A DNA stretch of 64,000 nt from Triatoma infestans (Eukaryota > Arthropoda > Insecta > Hemiptera > Reduviidae), in NCBI GenBank assembly GCA_011037195.1, contig JAAEAF010000103.1, positions 611,478 to 675,477 of the forward strand, read 5' to 3'. This document shows positions 44,917-56,840 of the stretch, piece after piece. The position numbers and the translations under genes are program-made. Every line of letters starts with the position of its first letter. The first letter of the stretch is position 1. The notes under the pieces are model-generated. The model was not told the DNA's origin. It searched no databases and worked only from the letters and a program-made list of their open reading frames with translations.

Positions 44917-47895
44917 CTGCAAACAGAAAAACAAAAGAAAAAAAAAGATAAAAAATAAAAAGGTATCTATTAGTAAAAATAATTTCAAAAATTTTCTTGA
45001 TTAGTTATTGTAATAAAGAATGATTATACAAATTAAAGATGCACACTGATCGCTCGATTAATAGCAATTTTTACTATCGTTCAATCAGTCACACATTTTA
45101 TTAAGTGAAATTTTATTGTTTTTTTAAATATTTATTTAAAAAAACTGTTGAATTACTTTAAAAGACTTTCAAGTCTTTTTTTAAGCAAGAACTAGATTGT
45201 AACCTTCCCTTCTGACATTTCCATAGCCTTATCGATGTATACCTATTAAATAAAAATCATAGCTCTCATAAAGTCTTAACGGATAAATTAATTTATTTTC
45301 AAATATATGTTGAATTTATATTTTATTAATTACAATTAAATTTATCAAAACTATACATAATAAAATGCTTTAGAAATCGATAATTCTTGATACAAGTCCA
45401 TTGTTTCATGATGACAATGTAATGTTTTAATGGTGTCCATGGTAATCAGGTGATTGAAGTAGTGAGTGGTAGAAGTGATAGACGGCTTAATGGTCATAAG
45501 CATAAAGTCATAAAATTTTTTTATAAATGGACGATAATAGTGATTAGATCATAAAAATGTAAGCTCCTTTTGAAAATAGGCTCTCTATTTTATACTTAAA
45601 TCATTATACTATCAATAGTAGATTGAAAACTGGAAGTAGTTTGGCCAGTTGTGTTGTCAGATCCAATATAAAAAGTATGTATAGGCGGCAATCGAATTAA
45701 TTGAACATGATTAGACAAATTAAACCATTCCATCTACTTATATAAGTGAATGGGACTGTTTGATTCAAGTACTTTATATTTAATAAATAAATCTGAAAAA
45801 AGGAACTGAAGTAGGGAAATTGTAGCGTGAATATGAATGTCTTACTTTTTCCTTCCCAAACAAAAAATAAATAAATAAAAATTAATTAATTTTTGAGATT
45901 AGTTTATTTGTTTAATAAATAGAATTGATATATATTGATCATATGATGGACCAAGAAGAGTGGAAGTTTTAGATATAGAAGAAGTTAGATGAAGGGTGGT
46001 AAAGTAGAGTGGCTGCCCTGCAGCTCAAATCGTGACGTCACACATTATATTGATCCTCAAATGGGACCCTAAAGTCTACCTTCCCTACCTCTTTACTTTA
46101 TTTGTTTTAAAATAATTTTTATATCATCTCTTTTCTAAATAAATTATTTTATTATATACTTTTTATTAACAAGCTGCGAATTTCAAATAATTCTAATTGA
46201 ATAAATAGCATTAAAAAACAGAAACTTTCGGGAAATATAAGAGGGATTTGCTTATCCAGAAGGCAGTTACACTGTTAGGTGACCAGAATGCCCTTGACAC
46301 ACTAAATTGTGGTCGATAAATTTTCGGTTAGACGCTTTTTTTTTACTCATTATTTATTAAATAATTTTTATAAATACAAAAAAATTGTTTATAAAGAAAT
46401 TATAAATTAGTTTGGAACCTATTTTTAAATGTTGAATTTTTAAATTGAAATCAATTGATCATTTTATAACACATGCACACGCCCTATATATTTACAGAGA
46501 AGAAATAACTAAGATGTCAAGTGAACTTATAATTGTTCAATTGTTGTAAAGTACACGAATTATTATTATTGATTATGTACAAATGTCTTGTCTTTAATAG
46601 AAAAAAATACAAATATTTTTTATTACTTGTTTCAAAATATATTTTTGGACAACATCTGAAGATCTCGTAGAGTATATTTGAAAATTGTCAACGATAAAAA
46701 ATAGATTAATCATTTGTTTAGTTATAAAGGGGGAATTTCAAAAACTGGCGCCAACTCGACTATCGTCGTAAGTGAAATATAAACTGACATGCCTCAACGC
46801 AGGAAATTATAATATAGTTCTTTCCCGTGCTAGTAATTAAAATGTTGTAAAAAATGAAATTCCGGATGAGTAATTTAACCATTTTAATTTACTAAATTAT
46901 TCCATGAAATGACATTCTTTTATCAAATTCCCTTCGTTAGTTTTACTAAAAGGTTAAACAAAAAAAAAAAAGTTATAATACCTTGCTTTGGAAGTTACAA
47001 AATTTTTTTTACGCTACATAAGTAATTTTTACTTAAAATGAAGAAAAAATGTAGATATATATTTTCGGATTTGTTTTCTAGATAAGAGGAATTAGTAGGC
47101 TATCAATTTTCTAACATACACCGGCTAATAAAAGTGCTTCATCTAGTTCGCGTGCTTAAGGCCGCACAGGTATAAGTTTTTCGGAAGGGTTGAAAATTTC
47201 ACCCCCGCAGTGATGTTATATTAAACCCACATACATCATCGTAAAATAAAAATAAAAATGTTTGAGACAGATAGGCGCCAAAGCGGCCTCTTTTATATTC
47301 GATCGACTAAAACGTTTTATATATATATATATAATTTGTTGAAAATCCACAAAGTAAAAATGGGGCGGGTAAAGGATAAGAACAAGAAAAAGAACGGAGG
47401 GGTGGCGGGGAGTTGACGGTGGTATATGGGAGCCGGTGGGCCCTGACTATCGATTCACCACCGACAGGCGACGAGCGCACCTCGAATACTTGGTGGCGGC
47501 ACTAGGGGAGGTTTTTTTATTCCAACTATGGTTGAGTTAATTACAAAATTTTCTTTTAAAAAAAGAAATTTTAGATTAAATTTTTTTGAAAAAGTAAAAA
47601 GCGCCAATTTATACAGAGCATAAACAGAAAAATCAGCATACACCGAATATATTAAAAAAATTCAATTAGAAAATTAAAAATCTAATAATGCCACCACTCT
47701 GTTATAAATTACTTCAAAACTAAAATATACAAAAAATAATTGTACTAAAATCTATATGACCTAAAAAAAGTACTTCTAAGAAAAGGATTTAAGGATACTT
47801 TTTTTTCTTGTCAACTAAGCTCAATCAAGAGGGATTTTTGAGTTTTCCCCAAATAAGAAAGCCAATAAAATAATTTTCTCATCAAAATTGCTTAC
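44917..47895 (-). other. Intron 1 of the ATP1B-like gene
   Basis: 2,979 bp between the donor GTAAG (47895) and the acceptor CAG (44917). AT-rich, with no recognised element and no supported ORF. A TA microsatellite lies at 47320-47332 and a GC-richer patch at 47360-47510. Confidence 0.8.
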
Positions 47896-48022
47896 CCCAT
47901 GAGGCGAATGTCCTTCCTAGAAACTGGTTGGTCTCAGAGTTCCATAGAAATGTCTTGAATGATTGCCAACCGCCCACCTTGGGAGGCCTTGTATAAAACT
48001 CTTCCTTTGCTTTATCCGCCAT
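47896..48022 (-). CDS. Na+/K+-ATPase beta subunit, coding exon 1
   Basis: 127 bp, starting ATG at 48022 and ending with one base before the donor GTAAG. It encodes [20 protein letters not shown], then [20 protein letters not shown] and SW. This is the cytosolic tail with the W-[ED/QS]-FK-FLWN-[SP]ET-x-x-FLGRT pattern shared by insect nervana proteins. Joined to exon 2 the frame stays open (SW-A-KILL). The start is secure: an in-frame TGA lies 9-11 bases upstream, and the context is GGGGATGG. The tail length (~43 residues before the helix) is normal for the family. Confidence 0.93.
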
Positions 48023-48115
48023 CCCCAAGGCTCAGCCTAACACTGTCTCCACAACATCGACCCAACTACCCCCACTACTAATGCTCAACCCCACCGCCAG
48101 CATAATACCATATTA
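48023..48115 (-). other. Probable 5' UTR of the ATP1B-like gene
   Basis: The sequence directly upstream of the start codon is markedly less AT-rich than the surroundings (C-rich on the plus strand up to about 48108), as is usual for a leader exon. I cannot place the transcription start, and a further upstream non-coding exon is possible. Confidence 0.45.
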
Positions 48116-48989
48116 GCCGCTTTTAGCAACTTATTTTTTTAAATTTTATTTTTCAATCATTTTTATTGACATAATAAAAAATAAAAAAAGAAACCAAAAG
48201 ATATATATACATATTTTTTTTAATTAATTATTAATAAGTTAAAAAATATTTATATCTTTAAATTATTGGAATTACCTTAGTAAAAGTCTATCCTTAGAGT
48301 AAATAGATAGTAATAAAAAATGTTTCAATAAATAGATAAAATATAAATGTATATGAGTTCATTGAATTAAATTAATAATAATAAAATTATAACATTAATA
48401 TAATAGCCATCATTATTAAAGCAGTAATTTCTTCAAAATAATTATTTATTTTTTTATAAAGTAACAAACCAATTATTATTTATTAGTTCATGGAAATATA
48501 AAAATAAAAAACAGCCCTTCTATTTTTAAATTCGGCGGGCAATTTTCGAAGTTAGGGTCCTAACAGGCGCCAATGTGCTTGACTTATGAACTTAACTCTT
48601 AAAATACCCGCTGCTGTGTTGGAATTGAAAAAACAAAGAAAGAAAAAACATTTTTTCTATATTTTAATGGCTAGATCTATCGATTTGTTTTCCCCTGTTA
48701 TGTCCTTTGTGTAGGTAATTCAATTTCTGAGAAAAAAGGATTCTATCTTTATCTTTTGATTTAGCAAGCTTGCAGCTATCAGTTTTAGTTTTCCAAATGC
48801 AATAACAGTTTTTAAGATTACTTTTTTTTCTGTAATTTACTAACAAACTAAATCTAACAAACTTTCTGTAAATCAAATAACAAACTAAGTGTAGATTTAA
48901 ATTCTTCCCGATCCACCTTGAATTCACAGTAGTCCGAATAAATCGGACAGAGTAATCATAAGGAGAATGAGCCTAACCTTACCCATACA
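48116..48989. other. Upstream flank, AT-rich, no gene seen
   Basis: Poly-A/T runs and AATAAT words. The 87-residue minus-strand frame at 48664-48927 has no family resemblance. Confidence 0.4.
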
Positions 48990-49200
48990 TCTTGCTTATT
49001 ATACCCTCATAACCCAGCAATCTTTGATAAGATGAATGGTTGATTCCTCTTCTAGCTCACAAAGTTTACAAAAGGATTGTCAAAGTATTGATCTCCTTAA
49101 ACCACAGTGCCCTATAAAGGATCGATCTAAAAGAAATGCGTGAAAGGCACAGCAGCATCTTAGTATAGCATTGTTCGAGCCCCCTAATCAGCATGTCGGA
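48990..49200 (-). pseudogene. R1/Jockey-type LINE 3' fragment
   Basis: On the minus strand RSFIGHCGLRRSIL, then after a frameshift FCKLCELEEESTIHLIKDCW, matches the segment after RNase H in R1- and Jockey-related LINEs (GHCGLRRHL ... C-x2-C ... H-x4-C). Only this end is present, and stops interrupt it. A homologous segment is at 62140-62350. Confidence 0.65.
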
Positions 49201-49496
49201 CGTCCGACAACCTTCTTATCTATAGGGGTAAATGTCAAATACAACCATGTGCATTCCTGAAGTTAAACATGCTTGTATCCAAATGTACAGTTGTAACAGT
49301 TTCGGAACCAATGAAAGAGAAACAGACGCTTAATTTCACTTCCCTTATATTCAACAATTTCCAAATGACCTTGTACTAGAAGGATATTCTGAAAGCAGAT
49401 AGTTCCAGCAACTACTATACTGGTATAATGCGACAAATTAGTAAAGAGACTTGCGAGCACATCTTTAGCTCTGCCTACTAGCCGAAAGAAACCCTT

Positions 49497-50214
49497 GTAA
49501 GGGTATTGTGAGGAGATGTTGGTTGTTGATGATGAAAGATAAACACCTTAAGATTGGTTTAAGATATATAATTGATATTTGTATATATATATAACTGACT
49601 GCCAGGGACTTTACACTTTAGAGTTTAGTACTGAACTGAACAGACAGACTGACGTGGCTAAAATGATATGTACGGAGTGTGAATCAACAGAATGATATCT
49701 GATGTGTAAGACTGAATTGAACAGAATGATCCTTGACTGTCTCTCTCTCTATATATATCCACTCGTCGAACCTCTCCTCTCTGTGCGAGAGAGGCTGTTT
49801 CTCTCCACTAGAGTGGATGAGTGGTGGGGGCTCAGTACCCCTACGGTGGGGGGTTCACTACCCCTACATCAACAGTGGTACCCCCACCACTCTCCACTCT
49901 AGCGGAGAGAAACAGCCTCTCTCGCACAGAGAGGAGAGGTTCGACGAGTGGATATATATAGAGAGAGAGACAGTCAAGGATCATTCTGTTCAATTCAGTC
50001 TTACACATCAGACATCATTCTGTTGATTCACACTCTGTATACATCATTTTAGCCACGTCAGTCTGTCAGTTCAGTTCAGTTCTAAATTCTAAAGTGTAGA
50101 GCCCCTGGCAGTCAGTTATATATATATACATAAATCAATTATATATCTTAAACCAAATCTTAACGTGTTTATCTTTCATCATCAACAATCAACATCTCCT
50201 CACAACACCCTTAC
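49497..50214. mobile_element. Fold-back element, ~330-bp arms, near-complete hairpin
   Basis: The left arm runs from GTAAGGGTATTGTGAGGAGA (49497) to about 49835. The right arm is its reverse complement, from about 49870 to CAACACCCTTAC (50214). Only ~35 bases around 49840-49870 lie outside the stem. Examples: GAGAGGCTGTTTCTCTCCAC with GAGAGAAACAGCCTCTCTCG, and AGTCAGTTATATATATAT on both sides. ACCCTT flanks both ends (49491-49496, 50215-50220), a possible 6-bp target duplication. Arm identity is high, so the element or its homogenisation is recent. Open frames across the hairpin are not genes. Confidence 0.88.
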
Positions 50215-50220
50215 ACCCTT

Positions 50221-50349
50221 CTCTACAACGTTATCTACAACTGCTTTATTTACATTCTAACGAATTTATCAAACATATACATTCAAAATTGTAAAGTTAT
50301 ACAGCACTCATAATTTTTTTTGTGAGTGCGACAAAATTGGCTGTGTACA
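50221..50349. other. Non-coding spacer
   Basis: Nothing recognised. Confidence 0.4.
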
Positions 50350-50810
50350 AATCCCCTTTCCTCCCAATCCTCCCATACTCTTGCAAGTCCTGGGAATTTG
50401 TACGAGTAAACACAAATCAATGATCTAGGCCCAGAGATGAGGTTTCTTCGGAAGGTGGAGGGAAAACTAGAAGGGAGAGAGTCCGGAACATGACAATAAG
50501 GTCTAACCTCGAAGTAACGGCCGCTTTAGAAGTAACAGAGCAGAGTAAACTAAACTGGCTGGGTTAAAGTACTGCGTATGGAACCAAGCTGCACTGCCAG
50601 TTGGTCTTAACTGACTAGAGTTAAAGGCAATAATGGAAGAAGAAGATCAAGATTGAAATTGAAAGAAGGGTGAAAAAGGCGTTTAGCAAGAGAAGGCTGG
50701 ACTGAAGCAAAGGGAAAGAACTAGCTCACGACAAGGACAATTAGAAGCAGTTCTACAAACGGCCACCTCAGACTGCTTAGACGGTAGAAGAGGATAGACT
50801 ATGATGATTT
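50350..50810 (+). pseudogene. RTE-like LINE 3' fragment
   Basis: The decayed frame reads LPYSCKSWEF (the YGCE.W region), then RDEVSSEGGG or, in another frame, EMRFLRKVEGKTRRERVRNM, LEVTEQSKLNWLG, RVKKAFSKRRLD and GKELAHDKDN.KQFYKRPP. These are C-terminal LINE landmarks (YGCESW, EMRFLRKVEGKTRRDRVRN, WxGHV, RRRLDW). Several stops and shifts; no activity expected. Confidence 0.72.
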
Positions 50811-51608
50811 AATGTTTTGTGGCACTTTAATAATACAGTGGTGTCGTGGTTTAATAATGCAGTGGTACTTTAGAGAATATGTTATTTTGCAGCTATCCTC
50901 AGACCTCTCTCTAAATATCAATCCTCAGATCTAAATATCAATTTTTTGGAAAAAATATTTTGAAACAAATCTGATATGTAAGTATTAATTTGAGAAGTTT
51001 AAAGAAAACATTGAAGCCATATTCTAGCAAAATCTCTAGAATTTCATAAAACCATTCTGTAAAGTTCTACTTTCTGTTGACTTAAACTGAAACTTCTCTT
51101 GGATGCAAAAATGGACCCAAAAAGGAAACAATATCTAATTTGTGACTGATCGTTCATAAGACATTTTGTTTACATACAAACACACAGAGATCATGGCTGT
51201 ATTATTTCAAACTGTAGAACCTCAAATAATATATTTATTACTAGATTTCGAAGCTTGACACGTTTGCAAAACTTCTTGCAGCAAATAAAGCGAGAAAATA
51301 ATGAAGATTTCTTTTGTTTAGTAATTAAATATAGATTTGTTGATGCAAATAACATGTTACCAACTGATTGTTTAGATTTACAAATTATTAAGGATTGATT
51401 TCATTGTACAATAAAAATCATATAAGATATATTAGTTACGGAGTTATCTCTTGAATTGAATATTTGCGTGATATTTACAGATTTGAAGTGTTTATTTATG
51501 CTAAATCCTGATAAAATAGGTTACAATAAATGTAATCCAATAATTAAATGAAAATAATTACCAGACTTGTTATAAAATAATAACAAAGGTTTATCTTCAT
51601 TTTCTTAC
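50811..51608. other. Non-coding stretch
   Basis: Short tandem words (CAGATCTAAATATCAAT) near 50905-50942. No gene seen. Confidence 0.4.
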
Positions 51609-51647
51609 AGTCTGGTTCATTTTCGTCGTCACAAGAAATACATAAAA
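51609..51647 (-). CDS. Candidate micro-exon of a Ly6/quiver-like gene
   Basis: A 39-bp segment between a possible acceptor (AATCCAG, ending at 51648) and donor (GTAAGA, starting at 51608), symmetric phase 1-1. It would encode (x)LCISCDDENEPD and begin a Cys codon. L-x-C-x2-C-x7-C, with an acidic-Pro before the last Cys, is the opening pattern of many insect Ly6/uPAR (quiver/sleepless-like) GPI-anchored proteins. The polypyrimidine tract before the acceptor is weak, and I found neither the signal-peptide exon nor the next cysteine exon. This may be chance. Confidence 0.25.
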
Positions 51648-52435
51648 CTGGATTATGATAAGTGAAGAACATACGTACATAGTTGTGACAATGAAGTTTA
51701 TGTACATTACACCCACCTCCTTTTATAGATTTCAATCAAACCCTCTGGTTCAGTCGTATCTCTGTCAATAGGATTTGTTTCTCTTACATGAGCGCCCTGC
51801 TATATCCGGTTATTAGTAATTCATCCTTTCCTGCTAACTTCACTGATTACTAATTTTTCCCATCTCTACTCTTTTCATTCTGCCCTCTCACTCACTTTCC
51901 TATTATGCTTCTTTCATGCTTATTTCCAGAAATATATACATCATCTTTTCTAACTCATTCGTCTCCCTCTACTTCCGTTCCCTTTTGATCCCTAAGCTCT
52001 AACAGTTAACTCATGCTGTTAAGTTTGTGATAATCACTTGTTTACTACAATTTACTGCTTCTTCTGTTGGTGATAGTTCATTTGAACCTGCCTCCTTCAT
52101 TGGGCACCTGGTTCTGTTCATCATCGCTGCTAGTTGCTGCACCTTAATTCCTGCGAATTTCTATATGCTTTTACTATATTACTATACACATCTCTTAACA
52201 CATAAACCACTGTACACGCATCTCTCAGCTGAACCTTTAGCTATCCTCAGATTCTACTATCTATGCATCTCCTCTTCATTAGGTGAATCAGAACATTTTA
52301 TTCATCACGACTTCCGGGTACACTTCCGCGAGCGTACACCCCTCTCTACCATACATCAAGCTTATATCTTTAATGTCGTATCATTTCGTTTTTTATCAAA
52401 TAGCTTACTAATAAACATTTTCAATGTTAAAAAAA
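51648..52435. other. Non-coding, pyrimidine-rich stretch
   Basis: Less AT-rich, and C/T-rich on the plus strand. The 138-residue plus-strand frame at 52027-52443 is open but has no family resemblance and odd composition, so it is not called as a gene. Confidence 0.4.
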
Positions 52436-52468
52436 AGAAGTAAAGTAATGCCTATTTTATCATTACAT
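52436..52468 (-). repeat. SINE C 3'-end scrap
   Basis: AGAAGTAAAGTAATGCCTAT matches the reverse complement of the SINE C 3' end at 32145-32170. Confidence 0.45.
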
Positions 52469-53424
52469 TGTACATTTACTCATTACATAATAATTGAACC
52501 CAATACCACAATACACGTCAGCTTTGCTTGTCCATGCCTATATCAGCTATCGCGGCGCCTTGCTATCGTGGGCGATAGCATTTCTATAAAGTCTAAAATT
52601 TCAGACGCGCTAATGATCAGACCAACAAATACCTTCGCTACCTAAAAATATTTTATTACTGCGAGATATTTATAATTTTTTCAAAATAAACACATTTGCT
52701 AATTGTATTAACGGCATTTAGTTAATCATCAGAACTATCATTGCAAAATATTAGGGGTTTTTTTTTTTTATACTCTTATTAAAGTAAGTCAACTGCCGGG
52801 CCCAGAACTTTGCAAAACTATTCCGGATCTTATTAGAGGATTATTGGAATAATATGTCATTTTTATTTTTCTAACATTCCTCGTTTTTATTTCGCGCGGA
52901 TTGTCACAATTATCGAAATCTTTTTTAAAAAGATAATTTATATTAATGCAAAATATATTATGGTACTATGGGTATTGGTTTAATAGAATATTCGTAATTA
53001 ATTAAAAATGGTTTAAGGTTAGCTAAAAACTAAATTGGATAACAAAAAATAAATAAAGTTCTTATCATCGTTATTAACAATATGATAAGGGGAAAAAATA
53101 TGTAAATAATGTCTTTACGATCTAAATATATATATAGAGATTTAAAAATAATCTTATATGCTAACACTTACAACAGTATCCGAACATCATTGTGAAAAAT
53201 TATTTGAATTCATTCATAAAAAAAAAATTATTTTTATTAATAGTAACTTTTAATTTTTTACGCAGGTATATATTTTCTAGAACTTATGGCGGCAGTTTAA
53301 GTTTAAAACAAAAAAAAAACTAAGAGATCCTCGAAAGCCCGCCAACAATTTTTTTTTGTGTGTGGAAAAAAATCATCGAAATAAAACGAAATATTACAAA
53401 AAAGTATACATTTTTTTCTGTGCA
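52469..53424. other. Non-coding stretch
   Basis: A small GCTATCG/CGATAGC hairpin at 52542-52581; otherwise AT-rich. Nothing else recognised. Confidence 0.4.
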
Positions 53425-53822
53425 GTGAACATTTCCGGTTTAAAGAGAATCGTTATAGCCTACATTGTACTGAAATAGCACTTTAGAGTTAAGCATAACG
53501 CTACTGTTCTCTTCTCCCCCCCCCACAAATAAATTTTTTCGGAAACATATTTTAAAAAAAAATTTATAGGTATTCATTTGTATAGATAGTATACAACGTC
53601 TAATGAAAATCGTTACCGGAAAAATAGCAAAAAAAAATGGGGGGGGGGGGAACATCCATTTAGTAAAGTCGCACTTTCGGTTGATGGATTTTGTCCGATT
53701 TTTTCGTGTCAGGTGCAGTGGTAGTAGTACCTAAACGGTATCTCAAGTTTGAGCTACCTGCGGTGTTTTGTTATTGAGATATTTTATTTGCACCCCTATA
53801 TTGCTAGGAGTAAGAGAAAGCA
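53425..53822 (-). repeat. Diverged family A copy
   Basis: In reverse: module (AAATAGCACTTTAGAGTTAA, a C-run, GGAAACATATTTT), CACTTTCGGTTGATGGATTT, CCTAAACGGTATCTCAAGTT, and the end GGAGTAAGAGAAAGC. Head-to-head with the next copy, 65 bp away. Confidence 0.75.
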
Positions 53823-53887
53823 AAAAAACCGGAGGAAATTAAATCATAATCCCTGATTCAGAAGAACTTTACTTGAATGGACACTTT

Positions 53888-54522
53888 TACTTTCTTCGCT
53901 GCTATAAAAAATCATTATTGCGATTTTCCGAAATTGAGTGTTCATTGTAAGTAAATATATGTTTTGAGATCCCCTGAGTCCAAAAAAGTGGTTTTTAGCA
54001 AATGGTCTGTGTGTGTGTGTGTGTGTTGTGTTTTGATATTACGTTTAGGTATCACCATGGGATCTGACGGTGCGTTATCTGTCAAAATTCTTTAACCGAA
54101 GTACCACTTTACAAGTTTTTTTTCACGTTTTTGCGATTTTCTCAAAAATGGCTCCGAAGATTTTCTTCAAACATGGAAAATCAACTACACATACAAAGAT
54201 CTACAACTTTTATTTAAAACATTCTCTGGGAAAATTTATTTACGGGTACTTTTAGGGGAGGGGTAGGGTTATGTTTTTCTCTAAAGTGCTATCATAGTTG
54301 ATTATACAATTCTGTCATCCAAACAAAATTAATTAGAAGTAAATAGATGGCAATTATTCTGAGTTGCTAGAAAATTAGTAAACCGGTAGTGCGCTTTTAC
54401 TGAACATTTTTTCAGTTTTCGACGAATCTCATTAAATTTGGTACACAAACTATGTAATTTGTGAATTATAATTTTGAGAACTGGAATAAGAGAAAGTTGT
54501 GTGAGGGTATCACACCAGATTT
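53888..54522 (+). repeat. Family A copy, one-module form
   Basis: The head is diverged at its start (ACTTTCTTCGCTGC) but clear from GATCCCCTGAGTCCAAAAAA. There is one module, and a tail to GTGTGAGGGTATCACACCAG plus a T-run. Length 635 bp. Confidence 0.88.
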
Positions 54523-55089
54523 TTTTTTTTTAACTTTCCCTTGAAAGTAAGATGCATGACTGAAACATAAAGTCAAATTTCTTTTTTCGAACTTGAATAA
54601 TCTTAATTTTCACAATTAATGAAAATCAAAAACCAATCAGAAGCTATACAATTTCAAGTAAGCACGTATGGCAGATAAAATCGCTGCATGCGGGCCCAAT
54701 CACATATAGTATAATATTTAATATTACACGGGTTATATGATCTATTAAATGTAAAACGTGTTGTAATGTGTGAGATTTTGGCAAGATTCAAGTCGAAAAT
54801 ACGACTTTATTGAATAGTTCTTCAATTATAATCGATTTTCTTGCCGAAAAAGGGGGCCTGTGTTTTTCTTTTTTTTTAAACATCAGACTATCTAAAACAT
54901 AATAGACTATCACTTCTATTTGCTACATTTTGCAAACAAAAATAATTTTTTGGAGGGTTGCAAGGGGGGGAGCTATTCCTCAAAAGTGCATATGTCAGTG
55001 CAATGTGTAATGGACCTAATCACTCACCCACCTCAAGTTCACTGCATTTTTTCAAGCTCGTAGAGGGGGGCAAACTAAGGAAAGCTAAG
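54523..55089 (+). repeat. Very diverged family A-like sequence
   Basis: About 54780-55010 follows the module order at low identity: ATCGATTTTCTTGCCGAAAA, ACTTCTATTTGCTACATTTT, a GGAGGGTTGCAAGG G-rich part, and CCTCAAAAGTGC. Confidence 0.45.
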
Positions 55090-55390
55090 GGAAAAGCAAG
55101 GAGAAGTTAAAGCGAGTAGGAGCTAGTCCTGCCGCCGTTTTAAAAGGTGCTTGACCATTCACTCTCTTTTATAGAGTCACCGTCAACGTTCAACGTACTT
55201 TCGTTCTCACTGCCGTCACTCTGCCAGTCAGTCTGTCACTCTCTTCTCCCGCTACAATACTCTCATTTTAAAATTTTACAATGTAAAGTCCTTGTAGTGT
55301 TTATTATTCACACTTAATACAAACAGTGTTCAGTAAGTCTAACTTTATCCAAACTTAAGTTTTTCTTCCAAAAACTCCCAAAATATGTGC
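55090..55390 (+). repeat. Dispersed repeat, possible solo LTR (second copy)
   Basis: It shares ordered blocks with 36150-36465: AAGGAGAAGTTAAA, CCGTCACTCTGCCAGTC, TGTCACTCTCTTCTC, AATGTAAAGTC, CAGTAAGTCTAACTT, AAGTTTTTCTTCC. Ends not defined. Confidence 0.45.
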
Positions 55391-56209
55391 TATAAATATG
55401 TGATTCTCCTACCTATATAATATTAAGATACATTAGAAAGAAGTATTGCTATAATTCCAAAACTGTAATATAATATTACAGAGTATTTTATAGTTTTCTC
55501 CCTTGATAAAATGTTAAAAATAAGCTTTTAAAAATTCTGTGCTTGAAGAAAATCGGTATGTGGTAATTTTTCTCGATAACTTCTGCCGCGGAGTTTCTGG
55601 AAATTTTGTATACTAACTTCTCATATAACAGCCTATCATTTTTGCTTGAAACTTTTTTTTGAGAAAATAGAATTTTGAGTGAGCCAGGATGCCACGTTGG
55701 CCTCTTAAATGTCATATCTTTATAGTGTAGACTCTGCTACCTACATAACGTTGAAGACAACTATATTCACTTTGTGTGAAGAAAATCTGTCATTGAAAAC
55801 TCAGAGAGTTGCGTTAAGACAAAGTGGTATGAGTACTTCATACCAAGAATTCTGATATAAATTTGGATAAAATAAAGAATTGAATCGTAACAATTCTTTC
55901 CGAAAAATTTGATCCGAAATCTGTGAATCTATCCTATTATATAAATACACTCAAGAACGCGTATTTAAAGTAAAATTTTCTGATTAAAAAATATTTTGTT
56001 TTTAATCCTTAGTTTTATATAATGCAATTTTAAAGAATGCAATATAAGTGACGAGGTGTTCATATTAATTGTTGTTGCATGCTACTCGCTATGTTGAAAA
56101 TATTGTTCTACATATATTGGTTTTAAATGGATCGATAATTTAAATTTTTTTACAAAATGGCCAACATTGTTTTACTATAAATATTTTATACATTAACTAA
56201 CATTGATTT
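55391..56209 (-). repeat. AT-rich stretch with an old family A-like module
   Basis: 55540-55680 has TTTTCTCGATAACTTC, TTGTATACTAACTTCTCA and TATCATTTTTGCTTGAAACT, resembling the module at low identity. No gene. Confidence 0.35.
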
Positions 56210-56360
56210 AAAAATGCACTATTTCTTTTAAATAGTATTACAATTGAGTTTCTTATTCATCTGAAATAAAGGTTTTAAATGCAAAAGTCATTTGTGGTAC
56301 ATTCTCTTTCTCTTTAAGAAAAAGAATCGCGATTTTGTCAAATTTCCGAAATTGATTATA
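56210..56360 (+). repeat. Left member of a ~150-bp direct repeat pair
   Basis: TGCACTATTTCTTTTAAATA, AGGTTTTAAATGCAAAAGTC and GCGATTTTGTCAAATTTCCG recur in order at 57612-57765. The last third resembles the family A head. The pair brackets the LINE remains at 56370-57600. Confidence 0.8.
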
Positions 56361-56369
56361 TATATAAAT

Positions 56370-56840
56370 GTTAAAAATAGTCAGTTGGATCAAGTCAACA
56401 TATATAAGTACTTAGGTGTCATTATGAGTTCTGACGAAAGAATTAAGGATGAGTTAAACTCAAGATTTGCAGCAGCTTCCGGGAGACTGTTACAAGCACT
56501 CAATAAAAACTTTTTAGCCAAAAAAGAAGGATCTAAAAAGACTAAGTTGACGGTTTAACGTACAATATATACTCTCCTGTTTTAATATATGGATGTGAAT
56601 CTTGGTCCTTCACTAAAAATAGTTTAGGCCGCATCCAGGTCTTTGAAAGGAGTTATCTTAGGCGAAAGGGAGGGCAAAACAAGAAGGAATCGCATGGAAA
56701 ACACCACCATCAGGAGGTATTTGGAATGCGATCCCCTAATATCACATGTCAAAAAAGTGCAGTTGAGATATCTGTAGTGGAAGAACGAAATGGAAAAATA
56801 ATAGTTTTGGAAAATAGTTTAGTAAAATAATTGTGAAAAT
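56370..56840 (+). pseudogene. LINE reverse transcriptase, C-terminal remnant
   Basis: QVNIYKYLGVIMSSDERIKD then ELNSRFAAASGRLLQALN correspond to the post-catalytic YLG...I..R...A region of RTE-like reverse transcriptases. After a stop comes TPVLIYGCESWSFTK (from ~56568), then more degraded pieces including ISHVKKVQLRYL. The catalytic domain is absent. Confidence 0.75.

Noticed and set aside
49733..50026. 97-residue open frame across the 49.5-50.2 kb hairpin
   Set aside because: It spans both arms of a palindrome; the peptide is an artefact of the inverted structure.
52027..52443. 138-residue open frame on the plus strand
   Set aside because: No domain or family resemblance, odd composition, no splice or promoter support, and its 3' end runs into a SINE C scrap.
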